Numbered from the stretch's first letter, positions 25,279 through 34,137 are shown. The stretch: DNA of 64,000 nt from Clostridiales bacterium (GCA_014799665.1 JAAVHP010000012.1:310001-374000), one strand, 5' to 3'. Numbers and translations are program-made. Notes: a model not told the origin generated them from the letters alone.

Positions 25279-26757
25279 TTGAAAAAGAAAATTATAATAG
25301 TAAGCTCATTAATATTTGCCGTTATTCTTATTCCGATTATTCTCGTCTGCTTTGCTTTCGGGCTTGCTCCGCAATACGATAAATCTTTTTACGGCGGCAT
25401 GGCAGTTAAATATAACAGATTGAAGAGCGTAGAGGGGAAGAAGGTTGTTATTATCGGCGGGTCGAGCGTGGCGTTCGGTATTCGTTCGGATATAATGGAA
25501 GAACAATTGAATATGCCGATTGTCAATTTCGGATTGTATGCTAATTTGGGCACCAAATACATGCTGGACGTTGCCGAGGATTTTATTGCCGAAGGGGATA
25601 TCGTTATAATCACACCCGAACAGAACTCGCAGGCGTTGTCGCTTTATTTTAATGCGGAAGCGGTATGGTATTCCGTGGACGGGTGCTATGAAATACTCAA
25701 TAAAATTCCTTCGGGTAATTACGGGGATTTAGCTAAAAATTTCATGAAGTTTACGAGCGGCAAGTTTAATTATTGGAATAACAATAATAAACCAGATCCC
25801 GACGGGGTATACAACGTACGCTCGTTCAATGCTTACGGGGATATCGAATATTCGCGCCCGTACAATACAATGCAAAACGACTACGATTCGGGAATGAGTA
25901 TCTCGTTTAAGACAGAAGTTATCGCAACAGAGTTTATCGACTATCTTAATGAGTATAGAAACAAGCTTGTAAACAGAGGCGCGGCGGTGTACTACTCATT
26001 TTGTCCGATGAACTCGTCCGCGCTTGAAGAAAACACTTCCGACGACGATAAAGTAGCATATTATAATTACCTCACCGAAAAATTAAATTTCCCGATTATA
26101 GGTAATCCAAATACGCATCTACTTGACAGCGGTTGGTTTTACGATAGTAATTTTCATTTGAACGACGCGGGCGCGGTATATTACTCAACATTGCTTGCGC
26201 AAGAGATAAAGGCGGAAATAAATGATTTTACTCCGATTATAGCCGATTTACCGGATAAGCCGCAAAAACCAGGGGAAGACGGAAATAGCTCGCAAGGTCA
26301 GTTGTCGCAAGACTTAACGGACGCGTCGAAGATATTTAATTTGAGCGGAGTGACCGTAACTTCGCAAGACGGCGAGGTTGTATTAACGGGAGCTTGGACT
26401 ATTGACGGACTGACCGATTACGGCAAATCGTTAACCGAAATTATAATCCCAAGCACTCTTGCGGGATTACCTGTTAAAAATATTGCGGATGGTTGCTTCA
26501 AAGATAACGTTAATATCGTGAAAATAACATTCGGAGAGAATATCGCAACGGTAGGAAGAAACGCTTTCGAAAATTGCGTTAACCTTAGCGGGATATATAT
26601 AACTTCGCTTGATCCCGATAGCTATCATCCTGCGTCGGATATATTTGATGGACTTGATAATTGTGCGTTCTATGTCCCGCAAGAGGTATATGCCACGGAA
26701 TATGCCGTCAATTATTTCTGGGGGGCGTTAGGACAAAATCACTTAAAGTGGTATTAA
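25279..26757 (+). CDS. SGNH-like protein with C-terminal leucine-rich repeats
   Basis: 492 residues. One N-terminal membrane anchor (5-28) is followed by an SGNH-like domain, VVIIGGSSVAFG with candidate Ser62/Ser63, and FHLNDAG with His293. There is a low-complexity linker at about 325-350. BspA-type leucine-rich repeats cover about 375-470 (GCFKDNVNIVKITFGENI). The domain order is the reverse of the 719-residue protein upstream of the MBOAT gene. The start is TTG at 25279. It is the last gene of the operon. Activity is inferred. Confidence 0.7.
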   Translation: MKKKIIIVSSLIFAVILIPIILVCFAFGLAPQYDKSFYGGMAVKYNRLKSVEGKKVVIIGGSSVAFGIRSDIMEEQLNMPIVNFGLYANLGTKYMLDVAEDFIAEGDIVIITPEQNSQALSLYFNAEAVWYSVDGCYEILNKIPSGNYGDLAKNFMKFTSGKFNYWNNNNKPDPDGVYNVRSFNAYGDIEYSRPYNTMQNDYDSGMSISFKTEVIATEFIDYLNEYRNKLVNRGAAVYYSFCPMNSSALEENTSDDDKVAYYNYLTEKLNFPIIGNPNTHLLDSGWFYDSNFHLNDAGAVYYSTLLAQEIKAEINDFTPIIADLPDKPQKPGEDGNSSQGQLSQDLTDASKIFNLSGVTVTSQDGEVVLTGAWTIDGLTDYGKSLTEIIIPSTLAGLPVKNIADGCFKDNVNIVKITFGENIATVGRNAFENCVNLSGIYITSLDPDSYHPASDIFDGLDNCAFYVPQEVYATEYAVNYFWGALGQNHLKWY

Positions 26758-26909
26758 AATTTTGCCGAGTGTCGTAGATGTGACGACTTGGCGGTGGATT
26801 ATCAAAAGAGATAGATAAAAGGACAAAGAGTGAGAATTTAAGCGTTAATTTATAAAGTCAACCAATAGTTATTATAGCGGTAGTTTTTACTGTTCTGTAT
26901 ATGTCAATG

Positions 26910-26950
26910 AATACAATCGAAAAGCAACATGATTCTCGATTGTATTTTTA
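26910..26950 (+). terminator. Terminator of the polysaccharide operon
   Basis: AATACAATCGA (26910-26920) and TCGATTGTATT (26936-26946) form an 11-bp perfect stem that ends in TTTTTA. It lies about 150 bp after the last gene. The rest of 26758-27011 holds only a weak imperfect hairpin near 26763-26791. Confidence 0.8.
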
Positions 26951-27011
26951 TAAGTGCGGCATATTGCCGTAAACATTTTTGTACGAAAAGCCCAATAATA
27001 CCGAAATATTA

Positions 27012-27041
27012 TTGTCAACATTGCGTTACGCCGCATATACA
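27012..27041 (+). promoter_or_regulatory. Probable promoter of the ylmC/ymxH-like gene
   Basis: TTGTCA (27012-27017) and TATACA (27036-27041), 18 bp apart. Transcription would start close to 27048, leaving almost no leader. Confidence 0.5.
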
Positions 27042-27059
27042 ATTGCTATGGAAAGCGAA

Positions 27060-27467
27060 ATGACTTATTGTGAGCTCAAACGCCGTGAGGTTATCAACGG
27101 CAGCGACGGTCGGCGCATGGGACATATCGTCGATCTCGTGTTCTCGCCAAACGACGGTAAGGTGAAGGGTATCATACTTCCGTACGGCAAGCGCGGCGTA
27201 TTTGGCAAGTCGCAGGATCTGTTCGTGCCGTGGCAGTGCATTCAAAAGATAGGCGAGGACGTAATACTAGTCGAAATTCACGACCTGCCGTGCGGTACGC
27301 CTACGTGTACGCCTCGGCGCGAGCGCATAGAGCGTATCGACCGTTCTGCGCCGCCACCGCCTTCGCCGCCCAACCCGCACAAAAAGCCCGACCGCGCGTG
27401 CGACGGCAAGTGTGAAAAGTGTATGCTTTTCGATTGTGCCGACAGATGGGAAGGCGCGGCATGCTGA
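27060..27467 (+). CDS. YlmC/YmxH-family PRC-barrel protein with Cys-rich tail
   Basis: 135 residues from the ATG at 27060, which begins MTYCELKRREV as in YlmC/YmxH proteins; an in-frame ATG at 27048 is possible. Residues 1-75 form a PRC-barrel (GRRMGHIVDLVF, VKGIILPYG). The C-terminus is unusual: a proline-rich hinge (PPPPSPPNPH), then five cysteines in CDGKCEKCMLFDC and a last Cys, which could bind a metal. Members are found in spore formers next to sigG and nrdR; here only nrdR remains adjacent. Function unknown. Confidence 0.8.
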   Translation: MTYCELKRREVINGSDGRRMGHIVDLVFSPNDGKVKGIILPYGKRGVFGKSQDLFVPWQCIQKIGEDVILVEIHDLPCGTPTCTPRRERIERIDRSAPPPPSPPNPHKKPDRACDGKCEKCMLFDCADRWEGAAC

Positions 27468-27525
27468 CAGGGAATGGGTCAAAGGGTGCAGGGAATGTTT
27501 AGTTAATATATTGTTTATTACGAGT

Positions 27526-27554
27526 TTGACAATAATTATTTATTATGATATAAT
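27526..27554 (+). promoter_or_regulatory. Promoter of nrdR
   Basis: TTGACA (27526-27531) and TATAAT (27549-27554), 17-bp spacer, both boxes at consensus. The leader is about 65 nt and holds AAAGGA before the ATG. Confidence 0.85.
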
Positions 27555-27625
27555 TGCCGTGATACAAATAAAAAGTATTGCGGCTTTTTATTGTTCGGTT
27601 ATAATGCTCAAAGGAAAAACGTATT

Positions 27626-28072
27626 ATGAAATGTATCTATTGCGGTAATGCGGAAAGCAAGGTAGTAGACTCGCGCTCGACGGACGAGGGTAACAGCATA
27701 CGCCGTAGGCGCGAATGCTTGCAGTGCGGTAAGCGTTTTACCACGTACGAGGTAATCGAGTCCACGCCCGTGCTCGTAGTCAAGCAGGACGGAACGCGTC
27801 AGCAGTTCGACCCGCTCAAAATCAAGGGTGGCTTGATCAAAGCTTGTGAAAAGCGCCCCGTCGCCATTCGCGATATAGACGCGCTCGTGGCGTCCGTCGA
27901 GAAGCAGGTGTATAACTCGCTCGAACAGGAGATCTCAACCAAGCGCATAGGCGAGATGGTAATGGAACAGCTCAAAGAGCTCGACCAAATCGCGTACGTG
28001 CGGTTCGCTTCGGTCTACCGCGATTTCCGCGACGTTACTTCGTTCATAGAATTTATCAATGCTTTTAAGTAA
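27626..28072 (+). CDS. nrdR: Transcriptional repressor NrdR
   Basis: Zinc-ribbon/ATP-cone repressor of ribonucleotide reductase genes that senses dATP/ATP. 148 residues, standard length. The zinc ribbon is CIYCGNAESKVVDSR with the second pair in CLQCGKRF; the ATP-cone covers about 49-139 (VVKQDGTRQQFDPLKIKGGL). It has its own consensus promoter and Shine-Dalgarno. feoA follows 27 bp later, so read-through is possible. Confidence 0.97.
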   Translation: MKCIYCGNAESKVVDSRSTDEGNSIRRRRECLQCGKRFTTYEVIESTPVLVVKQDGTRQQFDPLKIKGGLIKACEKRPVAIRDIDALVASVEKQVYNSLEQEISTKRIGEMVMEQLKELDQIAYVRFASVYRDFRDVTSFIEFINAFK

Positions 28073-28099
28073 AGTATAGCAAACAAGGCAGGTGCGCAT

Positions 28100-28321
28100 T
28101 TGACCCTATTCGATTGCAAACCCAATACTGTCGGCAAAGTCAGCGCTATCGGCGGCGACGCGGATACGCATAGGCGGCTTGTGGATATGGGTTTAATGGA
28201 TATGGGGTGTTTTGTGCGCGTTAAGTCGCGCCGCGCGGTGCTTGCCGATTTTGATTGCGGGTTTACTGCGGTCGTTCAATCGAATCTGGCGACCGAAATA
28301 GAAGTAGCGGTGCGCAAATGA
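28100..28321 (+). CDS. feoA: Ferrous iron transport protein A
   Basis: 73-residue SH3-like cytoplasmic protein that assists FeoB. It shows RRLVDMGLMDMGCFVRV and the C-terminal strand typical of FeoA. The start is TTG, preceded by GGCAGGTG. It ends in ATGA, which overlaps the feoB start by 4 bp, so translation is coupled. No Fur box was evident in the short upstream gap. Confidence 0.93.
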   Translation: MTLFDCKPNTVGKVSAIGGDADTHRRLVDMGLMDMGCFVRVKSRRAVLADFDCGFTAVVQSNLATEIEVAVRK

Positions 28322-30285
28322 AGCTTGCGCTGTGCGGAAATCCCAACGTCGGCAAAACGACCTTGTATAACTGTTTGACGCGCTCCGACGCGCCCGTCGG
28401 CAATTGGCACGGCGTGACCGTCGACGCGATAACAAAGCGCATGGGCGCGCACACGCTGACCGATCTGCCCGGTGCGTACTCGCTCACACCGCGCACCGAG
28501 GAAGAACGAATTACCGTTCGCGAAATTCTGTTCGGCGATTATGACCTGTATATCTACGTAGCCGAGGTCAATAATTTACGGCGCAACCTATATATGCTCG
28601 CACAGCTCGTGGAGGCGGGCAAGCGGTGTATGCTCGTCGTGAACATGATGGACGAGGCGCGGGGCGAGGTAAACTTCGCAGAGCTCGAAAAGCGGCTGAA
28701 TATGCCCGTCATCGGCACATCCGCACGCGAGCGGACCAAAGAAAAGATTATATCGGCGGCGGAACGAGCGGTGAAAATTTCGCCGCGCTTACCCGATTAT
28801 ACAAACGACGACCGCGTTAAGAGTTTATCGAATAAGATAGCTAATGTGGCGAATAAGGCGGGGTATACTCCCGCGTTTGCGGCGTTAAAAGCACTGGAAG
28901 GCGACGGAGAAGTATTAGAGCGGCTGGGTGTCCCTATTACTCGCGATAACGTAGACTATCCCGCACGGCTCAGATATAAATATATCGACGGCTTGCTTAG
29001 CGGCATAGTATACAAGCCGACAGTGCCGAAGCGCACCGTTAAGCTCGATAAGATTTTGCTGGGAAAAGCGGCGTTACCCATATTTCTGCTCGTAATGGCG
29101 GCGACTTTCGTTATCACGTTCGAAGTCGCTAGGCCGCTGTCCAACCTTATCGCGCGGGCGGGCGAGCCTTTTTCCGATTTTGTTTTTAATTCATCCTTGC
29201 CCGATTGGGTGATTTCGCTGTTATGCGACGGGTTTATATCGGGCGTGGGCTCGGTATTGTCGTTCTTGCCGCAAGTGGTGTTATTGTTCCTCTTGACGGC
29301 ATTGCTTCAAGACAGCGGATACATGAGCCGTGTTGCGTTCGCCGCCGACGGGTTTTTCAATAAGTTCGGGTTGAGCGGCAGAGCGGCGTTCTCGCTCGTA
29401 TTGGGGCTTGGATGCTCGGCAACCGCCGTACTGTCTACGCGCGGTATAGCAGGAGAAAGAACGCGAAAGCGCGCGGCGTTCGCAGTGCCGTTCTGCCCGT
29501 GCAGCGCGCGGCTTGCAGTGTTCACTGCGATCGCGTCGTATATGGGGCTGAGCGGGTTCGTAGTCGCCGCAATGTACGTTTTAAGTTTTATAGTCATGCT
29601 CGGCGTGTTGTACGCAATGAAGCTGTTCGACCGAAAACGCGAGCAGGGTGCGCCGCTCATTATGGAAATGCCGCCGTATAGACTTCCCAACTTCAAGCGC
29701 GTATTAAGTGTGGTGTGGCACAACGTATTATCGTTCGTCGGGCGGGTCGGTTCGGTCGTGCTTGCGGTAAGCGTTATATTCTGGGCGCTGTGCAACTTCT
29801 CCGTACGCGACGGCTTTTGCGGCGGAGCGACCAGTATAATGTGCACGACCGCGAAGCTTATTGCGCCGCTGTTCACGCCACTCGGCTTCGGTAATTGGAA
29901 GGCGGTAGCCGCGCTCGTTTCGGGCATAGCCGCCAAAGAGACTGTCATATCTGTGATAGCTTCGCTCGGCGGAATTGCCGAGGTGTTCGGCGGATCGAAG
30001 CTTGCGGCTGTGTCGTTCACCATATTCACCGCATTGTACGTGCCGTGCATTGCCACGGTGTCCGCGCTCGCCAAGGAGTCGGGGATAAAGCAGGCGGCGC
30101 TGTCGGTGTCCGTCCATACCGCCGCGGCATACCTGGCGTCACTTGTATTCTATCAATCGGCGCGACTGTTTCAAATAAACGCCGTAGCGTTCGCCGTTGA
30201 GTGTTCGGCGGCAGTGGCGGCAATGTTGATAATATTCGTAACGCTCAAACTTGTGCGGGGTAAGCGAAAAGCGCGTTCCGCATAG
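28318..30285 (+). CDS. feoB: Ferrous iron transporter FeoB
   Basis: 655 residues. An N-terminal G domain (G1 GNPNVGKTT 7-15, G3 DLPG 49-52, G4 NMMD 109-112) is joined to a membrane domain of about eight helices with the two Gate motifs (for example LGLGCSATAVLSTR and PFCPCSARLAVF). It imports Fe2+. The switch I segment reads VGNWHGVTVD; most FeoBs have Pro in place of His. I start it at the ATG overlapping the feoA stop, not at an upstream ATG inside feoA. Confidence 0.96.
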   Translation: MKLALCGNPNVGKTTLYNCLTRSDAPVGNWHGVTVDAITKRMGAHTLTDLPGAYSLTPRTEEERITVREILFGDYDLYIYVAEVNNLRRNLYMLAQLVEAGKRCMLVVNMMDEARGEVNFAELEKRLNMPVIGTSARERTKEKIISAAERAVKISPRLPDYTNDDRVKSLSNKIANVANKAGYTPAFAALKALEGDGEVLERLGVPITRDNVDYPARLRYKYIDGLLSGIVYKPTVPKRTVKLDKILLGKAALPIFLLVMAATFVITFEVARPLSNLIARAGEPFSDFVFNSSLPDWVISLLCDGFISGVGSVLSFLPQVVLLFLLTALLQDSGYMSRVAFAADGFFNKFGLSGRAAFSLVLGLGCSATAVLSTRGIAGERTRKRAAFAVPFCPCSARLAVFTAIASYMGLSGFVVAAMYVLSFIVMLGVLYAMKLFDRKREQGAPLIMEMPPYRLPNFKRVLSVVWHNVLSFVGRVGSVVLAVSVIFWALCNFSVRDGFCGGATSIMCTTAKLIAPLFTPLGFGNWKAVAALVSGIAAKETVISVIASLGGIAEVFGGSKLAAVSFTIFTALYVPCIATVSALAKESGIKQAALSVSVHTAAAYLASLVFYQSARLFQINAVAFAVECSAAVAAMLIIFVTLKLVRGKRKARSA

Positions 30286-30310
30286 GCACTAATTAATAGA
30301 GAAAGCAACC

Positions 30311-31168
30311 ATGGGAAAAAAGCTTGAATTCACAATAGAAAAGCAAGAACGCCTGACATCGTTCTTGGCAAGCTCGGTCGCTGGCATGACGAGAGCGAAA
30401 GCCGATCTTTTGATAAAGAGCGGCGAGGTGCGCGTGAACGGCTTGCGCGTGAAAACCAACGCTATGCTCGAAGCGGGCGATACCATGCGTGTATTTGTGC
30501 CCGATTTTGTACAAAATAACGGTATACGCCCGTATGTTGTTTACGAGGACGAAAATATCGTAGTGTTCGACAAGCCCAAGCGTACGGCGTACGACAGCTT
30601 GCCCGAATTGTACGGCGCGCCGCTGTTTGCGGTGCACCGCCTCGACACTAACACTACGGGGCTTATCGTGTTCGCCAAGACCGAACGAGCGCAGGAAGAG
30701 CTTTCGGCGGCGTTCAAGGACAGGCGAGTGGATAAGACATATCAAGCGGTGGTGTGTCCTGCGCCCAAAGAGGATAGGGCGACGCTCACCGCGTATACCA
30801 AGCTCATGCCGTCGCAAAACACTGCGCTAGTGTCTGACAGCCCCAAGCCCGACTACAAAACTATGATAACCGAGTACGAGGTCGTGGAACGTATCGGCGA
30901 CGCGGCCGTTCTCGAAGTCAAACTGCACACGGGCAGAACGCATCAGATCCGCGCGCACCTTGCGCATATAGGTTGCCCGATAGTTGGCGAACACAAGTAC
31001 GGATCTAAGACCGCGCAAAAGCTTTCGGGTGCGCCCGATACGCAAATGCTCGCCGCAGTGTCGTTAAAGTTCTACGGGCTCGGTAAGGGGCTTCAATACC
31101 TTAACGGCAAGACTTTCGAGGCGAAGAGTGGATTCGACTTATCGTTTTTACGCGACGGAAGCAAGTAG
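30311..31168 (+). CDS. RluA-family 23S rRNA pseudouridine synthase
   Basis: 285 residues. An S4 RNA-binding domain covers about 12-65 (TRAKADLLIKSGEVRVNGLRV), followed by the catalytic domain with AVHRLDTNTTGLIVFAKT, where Asp112 is the nucleophile, and later TGRTHQIRAHLAHIG. It converts uridine to pseudouridine in RNA, most likely 23S rRNA as RluC/RluD do. It lies 25 bp after feoB. Exact target sites are not readable. Confidence 0.93.
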   Translation: MGKKLEFTIEKQERLTSFLASSVAGMTRAKADLLIKSGEVRVNGLRVKTNAMLEAGDTMRVFVPDFVQNNGIRPYVVYEDENIVVFDKPKRTAYDSLPELYGAPLFAVHRLDTNTTGLIVFAKTERAQEELSAAFKDRRVDKTYQAVVCPAPKEDRATLTAYTKLMPSQNTALVSDSPKPDYKTMITEYEVVERIGDAAVLEVKLHTGRTHQIRAHLAHIGCPIVGEHKYGSKTAQKLSGAPDTQMLAAVSLKFYGLGKGLQYLNGKTFEAKSGFDLSFLRDGSK

Positions 31169-31200
31169 TAGAAATAATGTTTTGTTCGTTTCTATATCTT

Positions 31201-31310
31201 TTTTAAAGTGGCGTAGAGAAATTAATAACGGCAAGAAACTAATTGGGTGTAACGAAATATTACTCACTTAGTACACGCACAACACTAAGGTTTTCTAGCT
31301 TATGTCTTTT
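31201..31310 (+). repeat. Intergenic structured repeat, copy 1 (diverged)
   Basis: Shares AAATTAATAACGGCA, AATTGGGTGTAA, ACTCA and CACAACACTAAGGTTTTCT with the other copies. Its tail hairpin is degraded. It is directly followed by copy 2, giving a tandem pair between the pseudouridine synthase and the DUF975 gene. Confidence 0.7.
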
Positions 31311-31434
31311 CAAGGCGGCGTTTAGATATTAATAACGCAACGAAATTATTCGGGTGTAAACAAAAATGAACGAGTTAAGTCAATACACAACACTAAGGTT
31401 TTCTTGCCTACTTCTTTCCAAAAAGAAGTAGGTT
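31311..31434 (+). repeat. Intergenic structured repeat, copy 2
   Basis: Carries ATTAATAACGCAACGAAAT, TTCGGGTGTAAAC, ACACAACACTAAGGTTTTC and a tail hairpin CCTACTTCTTT/AAAGAAGTAGG. It ends 4 bp before the -35 box of the DUF975 promoter. Confidence 0.75.
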
Positions 31435-31438
31435 TCTA

Positions 31439-31467
31439 TTGACAAACTTCGGCAAATATAGTAAAAT
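31439..31467 (+). promoter_or_regulatory. Promoter of the DUF975 gene, apparently leaderless
   Basis: TTGACA (31439-31444) and TAAAAT (31462-31467), 17-bp spacer. Only 10 bases separate the -10 box from the ATG at 31478. Confidence 0.75.
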
Positions 31468-31477
31468 ATATGGCATA

Positions 31478-33103
31478 ATGACGACGAAAGACATAAAAGA
31501 AGAGGCGAGGAAAAAACTTGCCCTTAATATGCACCAAGCGATAGCGCTTTACACGATCGAGCTGACGATTTTAATAACGTTGATTGCGCTCGTGGTTATG
31601 TCGTGCGTGTGCTTGGGCGTAAACAAACCCGCGGCGATAGTCATGATTTGCTACGGCTGCTTGCTCGGCATTATGGCGTTCGTGGGAATGGGCATGGTCA
31701 ATTTCGGTCTCGTCGATTTTTATCTTTGGTCGTACCGTTGCAAGCCCTATAACATTCGGCGATTGGGTGAAACGCTCGCGCGCAGTAACATAACCAAGAT
31801 TTTCATTCTCAGCCTTAAACGTACGCTTTTAGCATTCCTTTTACTTCTTTGTCTTATCGTGCCCGGCGTGATATACCTTATCCGCACGTCCATGGCAAAC
31901 TATTTGCTTATTGCAAATCCCAAGATGAAACCGTCCGCTGCACTGTCCGCGTCAAACAAGGTCATGAGCGGCAAAACCGGTCCGTACTTCGCGCTGTGTA
32001 TGTCGCTTATCGGTTGGTATCTTCTCGGCGTAGTCACGCTCGGACTCGGCTTCATCTTTATACTTCCTTATACAAACCTTGTTAAAGTCGTATACTATAA
32101 ACGTAATCTCCAAGGCGACAAAGCGATTTACACGTATACGGGCGAGGACTCGCCGTCGGTGTATGCCAACCCGCCCGCTTACGGCGTTGCGCAAACCTCT
32201 GCGGCGCAGGCACAGCAAGCGCAACAGGATCAAGTTCAAGTCGTTCAGGCGCAGGCGCAACAAGAGGTCTTATATGCCAATCCCGCGCCAATGGACGCTC
32301 TCGAAGAGGAAGACATTCGCGATATGAACGATGCTATGCGCGTGTTCGGCAACGAGGTAGAGGATAACGTTCCCGAAGTTCCGCTCACGGCGCCCGTCAA
32401 AAAGACTAAGGCGAATAAGACCGAGCCTGCTCCCGAAGTTCAGGCGGAGCCCGTCGTGGTTGAAGCTCAGGTGGAAACACCCGTTGTCGAGCCGATAGCT
32501 GTTGGCAAGCCTATCGACGACAGCGGCATAGTCGAAACCGAGCGCGTACTCACCACGCAGGAGATAGAAGCTAACGATGCGGCGCGCAACAGAATAATAG
32601 CCGATATGTACGCTCCCGGCGCAAAGAGAAAGCCCGAGGTCAACTACTTCGGCGGTGATCACGTCGATTCCGCCGCGAACGGAACGGCGCAGTCCGATAC
32701 GTTCGTCGACGATTTCGGCGTAGAACCGAGCGAGCCGCAGCAACAGCAGCAAACGATAATAGAACCTCAACCGATAGTTCAGTCGCAGCCTGTAATCGTA
32801 GAAGAACCTACGGCTATCGAAGAGCCGGTAATAAGCGACGTCGATTTCGATGCATTCCTGCGTGAATTCGACAGCCAAACCGAAGCCGAGCAAGCGGAAG
32901 CCGCGGCAACCGAGCCCGAACCCGTTGCGCCCACTGCGGCAAACGACAGACGAGCGGCTCGTCCCGTAGCGGAACCGCGTAGAAATGCCGACCGTGCTTC
33001 GGTGCGCGGCAGTGCAAACAACAGCAATCAACCGTCCGACCGCGCAGAGCGTATGCGGCGCGAGCGCGAAGAGCGGCTAAATAATCTTAACAAAAAACAG
33101 TAG
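31478..33103 (+). CDS. DUF975-family membrane protein with long acidic tail
   Basis: 541 residues. Residues 1-210 contain about five to six membrane helices with the DUF975 pattern (IKEEARKKLALNM at the start; YLLIANPKMKPSAALSASNK). The remaining 330 residues are low-complexity, rich in Glu, Ala, Pro, Val and Gln, and probably disordered, ending in a basic RAERMRREREERLNNL helix. This tail is far longer than in typical DUF975 proteins. The ATG lies four bases or so from the expected transcription start and lacks a Shine-Dalgarno. The next gene follows after 6 bp. Function unknown. Confidence 0.78.
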   Translation: MTTKDIKEEARKKLALNMHQAIALYTIELTILITLIALVVMSCVCLGVNKPAAIVMICYGCLLGIMAFVGMGMVNFGLVDFYLWSYRCKPYNIRRLGETLARSNITKIFILSLKRTLLAFLLLLCLIVPGVIYLIRTSMANYLLIANPKMKPSAALSASNKVMSGKTGPYFALCMSLIGWYLLGVVTLGLGFIFILPYTNLVKVVYYKRNLQGDKAIYTYTGEDSPSVYANPPAYGVAQTSAAQAQQAQQDQVQVVQAQAQQEVLYANPAPMDALEEEDIRDMNDAMRVFGNEVEDNVPEVPLTAPVKKTKANKTEPAPEVQAEPVVVEAQVETPVVEPIAVGKPIDDSGIVETERVLTTQEIEANDAARNRIIADMYAPGAKRKPEVNYFGGDHVDSAANGTAQSDTFVDDFGVEPSEPQQQQQTIIEPQPIVQSQPVIVEEPTAIEEPVISDVDFDAFLREFDSQTEAEQAEAAATEPEPVAPTAANDRRAARPVAEPRRNADRASVRGSANNSNQPSDRAERMRREREERLNNLNKKQ

Positions 33104-33109
33104 GTCATC

Positions 33110-34126
33110 GTGAAAGAAAAACGAACGTACTCACTGACCGCAAAGGAACGCAAACAAAAGCGCATTGCGGCGGAAAATAAGGCAAAAGGCGCGAGCGGAC
33201 AACAAAAGGCCACGGCTCCCGTTAAAGAAGCGCCCGTAGAAACGCGCGAAAGCGAAGAACGCGCGATGGCAGTTGCGCAAAAACGCAGTAAAACGTCTGC
33301 GCTTGTAGTCGGCGCGGTCGTCGGCGTTGCGATAATATTGCTAATTACGGCGCTTCTTGTGCCGGTTATTTTGCTCTTCGTCAATCCGTACCGTGGTCAA
33401 GGCGAGGTTGTCGCCAGGTTCAACCTCAGCAACGGCATGACTCTTGAATACGTGATAGACGAGGATGATTACGACACCGCGGCAACGAACTTCATATTCC
33501 TTGCCAAGAACAAGTTTTTCGACAATACCGTTTTCTACGACGTGCAAAACGGCTGGCTTAGGTTCGGAGGATACGAGGCCCCGCCCGAAGGCACTACGAG
33601 CTATAATACGTCGCATCACAAGGGTGATAGTGAGAGTTACATTAATAACTTCTCGGCACTTCCCAACAACAGGTTCGATAAAGCGGCGCGTAAGTTCGGA
33701 TACAGGCTCAACGCCGATAAGAACGGTAGGGATGAGAAACAGCTCAATAAAGAGGGTATTCTTACTTTCCGTTACAGCGACTCGGCTACCGAGTTCCAAA
33801 TGACGTACAGAGAACAGGCGACAAATCAACTTGTTCAGGAAAATGGCGATAATTCCAAGACTTACGACGTTAACTCGACGATGGTCGGACACGCGCTCAA
33901 CCAAAAAACTATCGAAAATACCAAGGCGATTGCAGAGCTTCCCACGCAGAAGAATACCAAGTCCGAATACGTTTATTATTCGTTGACATCCAATATCATG
34001 ATAAATAGCGTTAAGGTGTATAACCTCGATCAGTCCAAATGGCGTAACTTCGACTTTATCGATTACATGAACGGTAAGGATAAGGATAACAACAACAGAA
34101 TTTATCAGTGGATAGGCACGATATAA
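33110..34126 (+). CDS. Membrane-anchored, degenerate cyclophilin-like protein
   Basis: 338 residues, GTG start. A basic, probably disordered N-terminus (1-65) is followed by one membrane helix (about 68-95) and an extracytoplasmic domain. AATNFIFLAKNKFFDNTVFYDV and RFGGYE line up with the cyclophilin pattern 'NF..L...G.YDGT.FHRV' and 'IQGGD'. The catalytic Arg of FHRV is Asp here, and later active-site residues are not apparent, so prolyl isomerase activity is doubtful. Cotranscribed with the DUF975 gene. A chaperone-like or structural role is a guess. Confidence 0.65.
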   Translation: MKEKRTYSLTAKERKQKRIAAENKAKGASGQQKATAPVKEAPVETRESEERAMAVAQKRSKTSALVVGAVVGVAIILLITALLVPVILLFVNPYRGQGEVVARFNLSNGMTLEYVIDEDDYDTAATNFIFLAKNKFFDNTVFYDVQNGWLRFGGYEAPPEGTTSYNTSHHKGDSESYINNFSALPNNRFDKAARKFGYRLNADKNGRDEKQLNKEGILTFRYSDSATEFQMTYREQATNQLVQENGDNSKTYDVNSTMVGHALNQKTIENTKAIAELPTQKNTKSEYVYYSLTSNIMINSVKVYNLDQSKWRNFDFIDYMNGKDKDNNNRIYQWIGTI

Positions 34127-34137
34127 AATAAACACAA

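Noticed and set aside
30290..31168. Opposite-strand frames over the pseudouridine synthase and other genes
   Set aside because: They are open by chance in codon-biased genes; none has a domain, start signal or own promoter.
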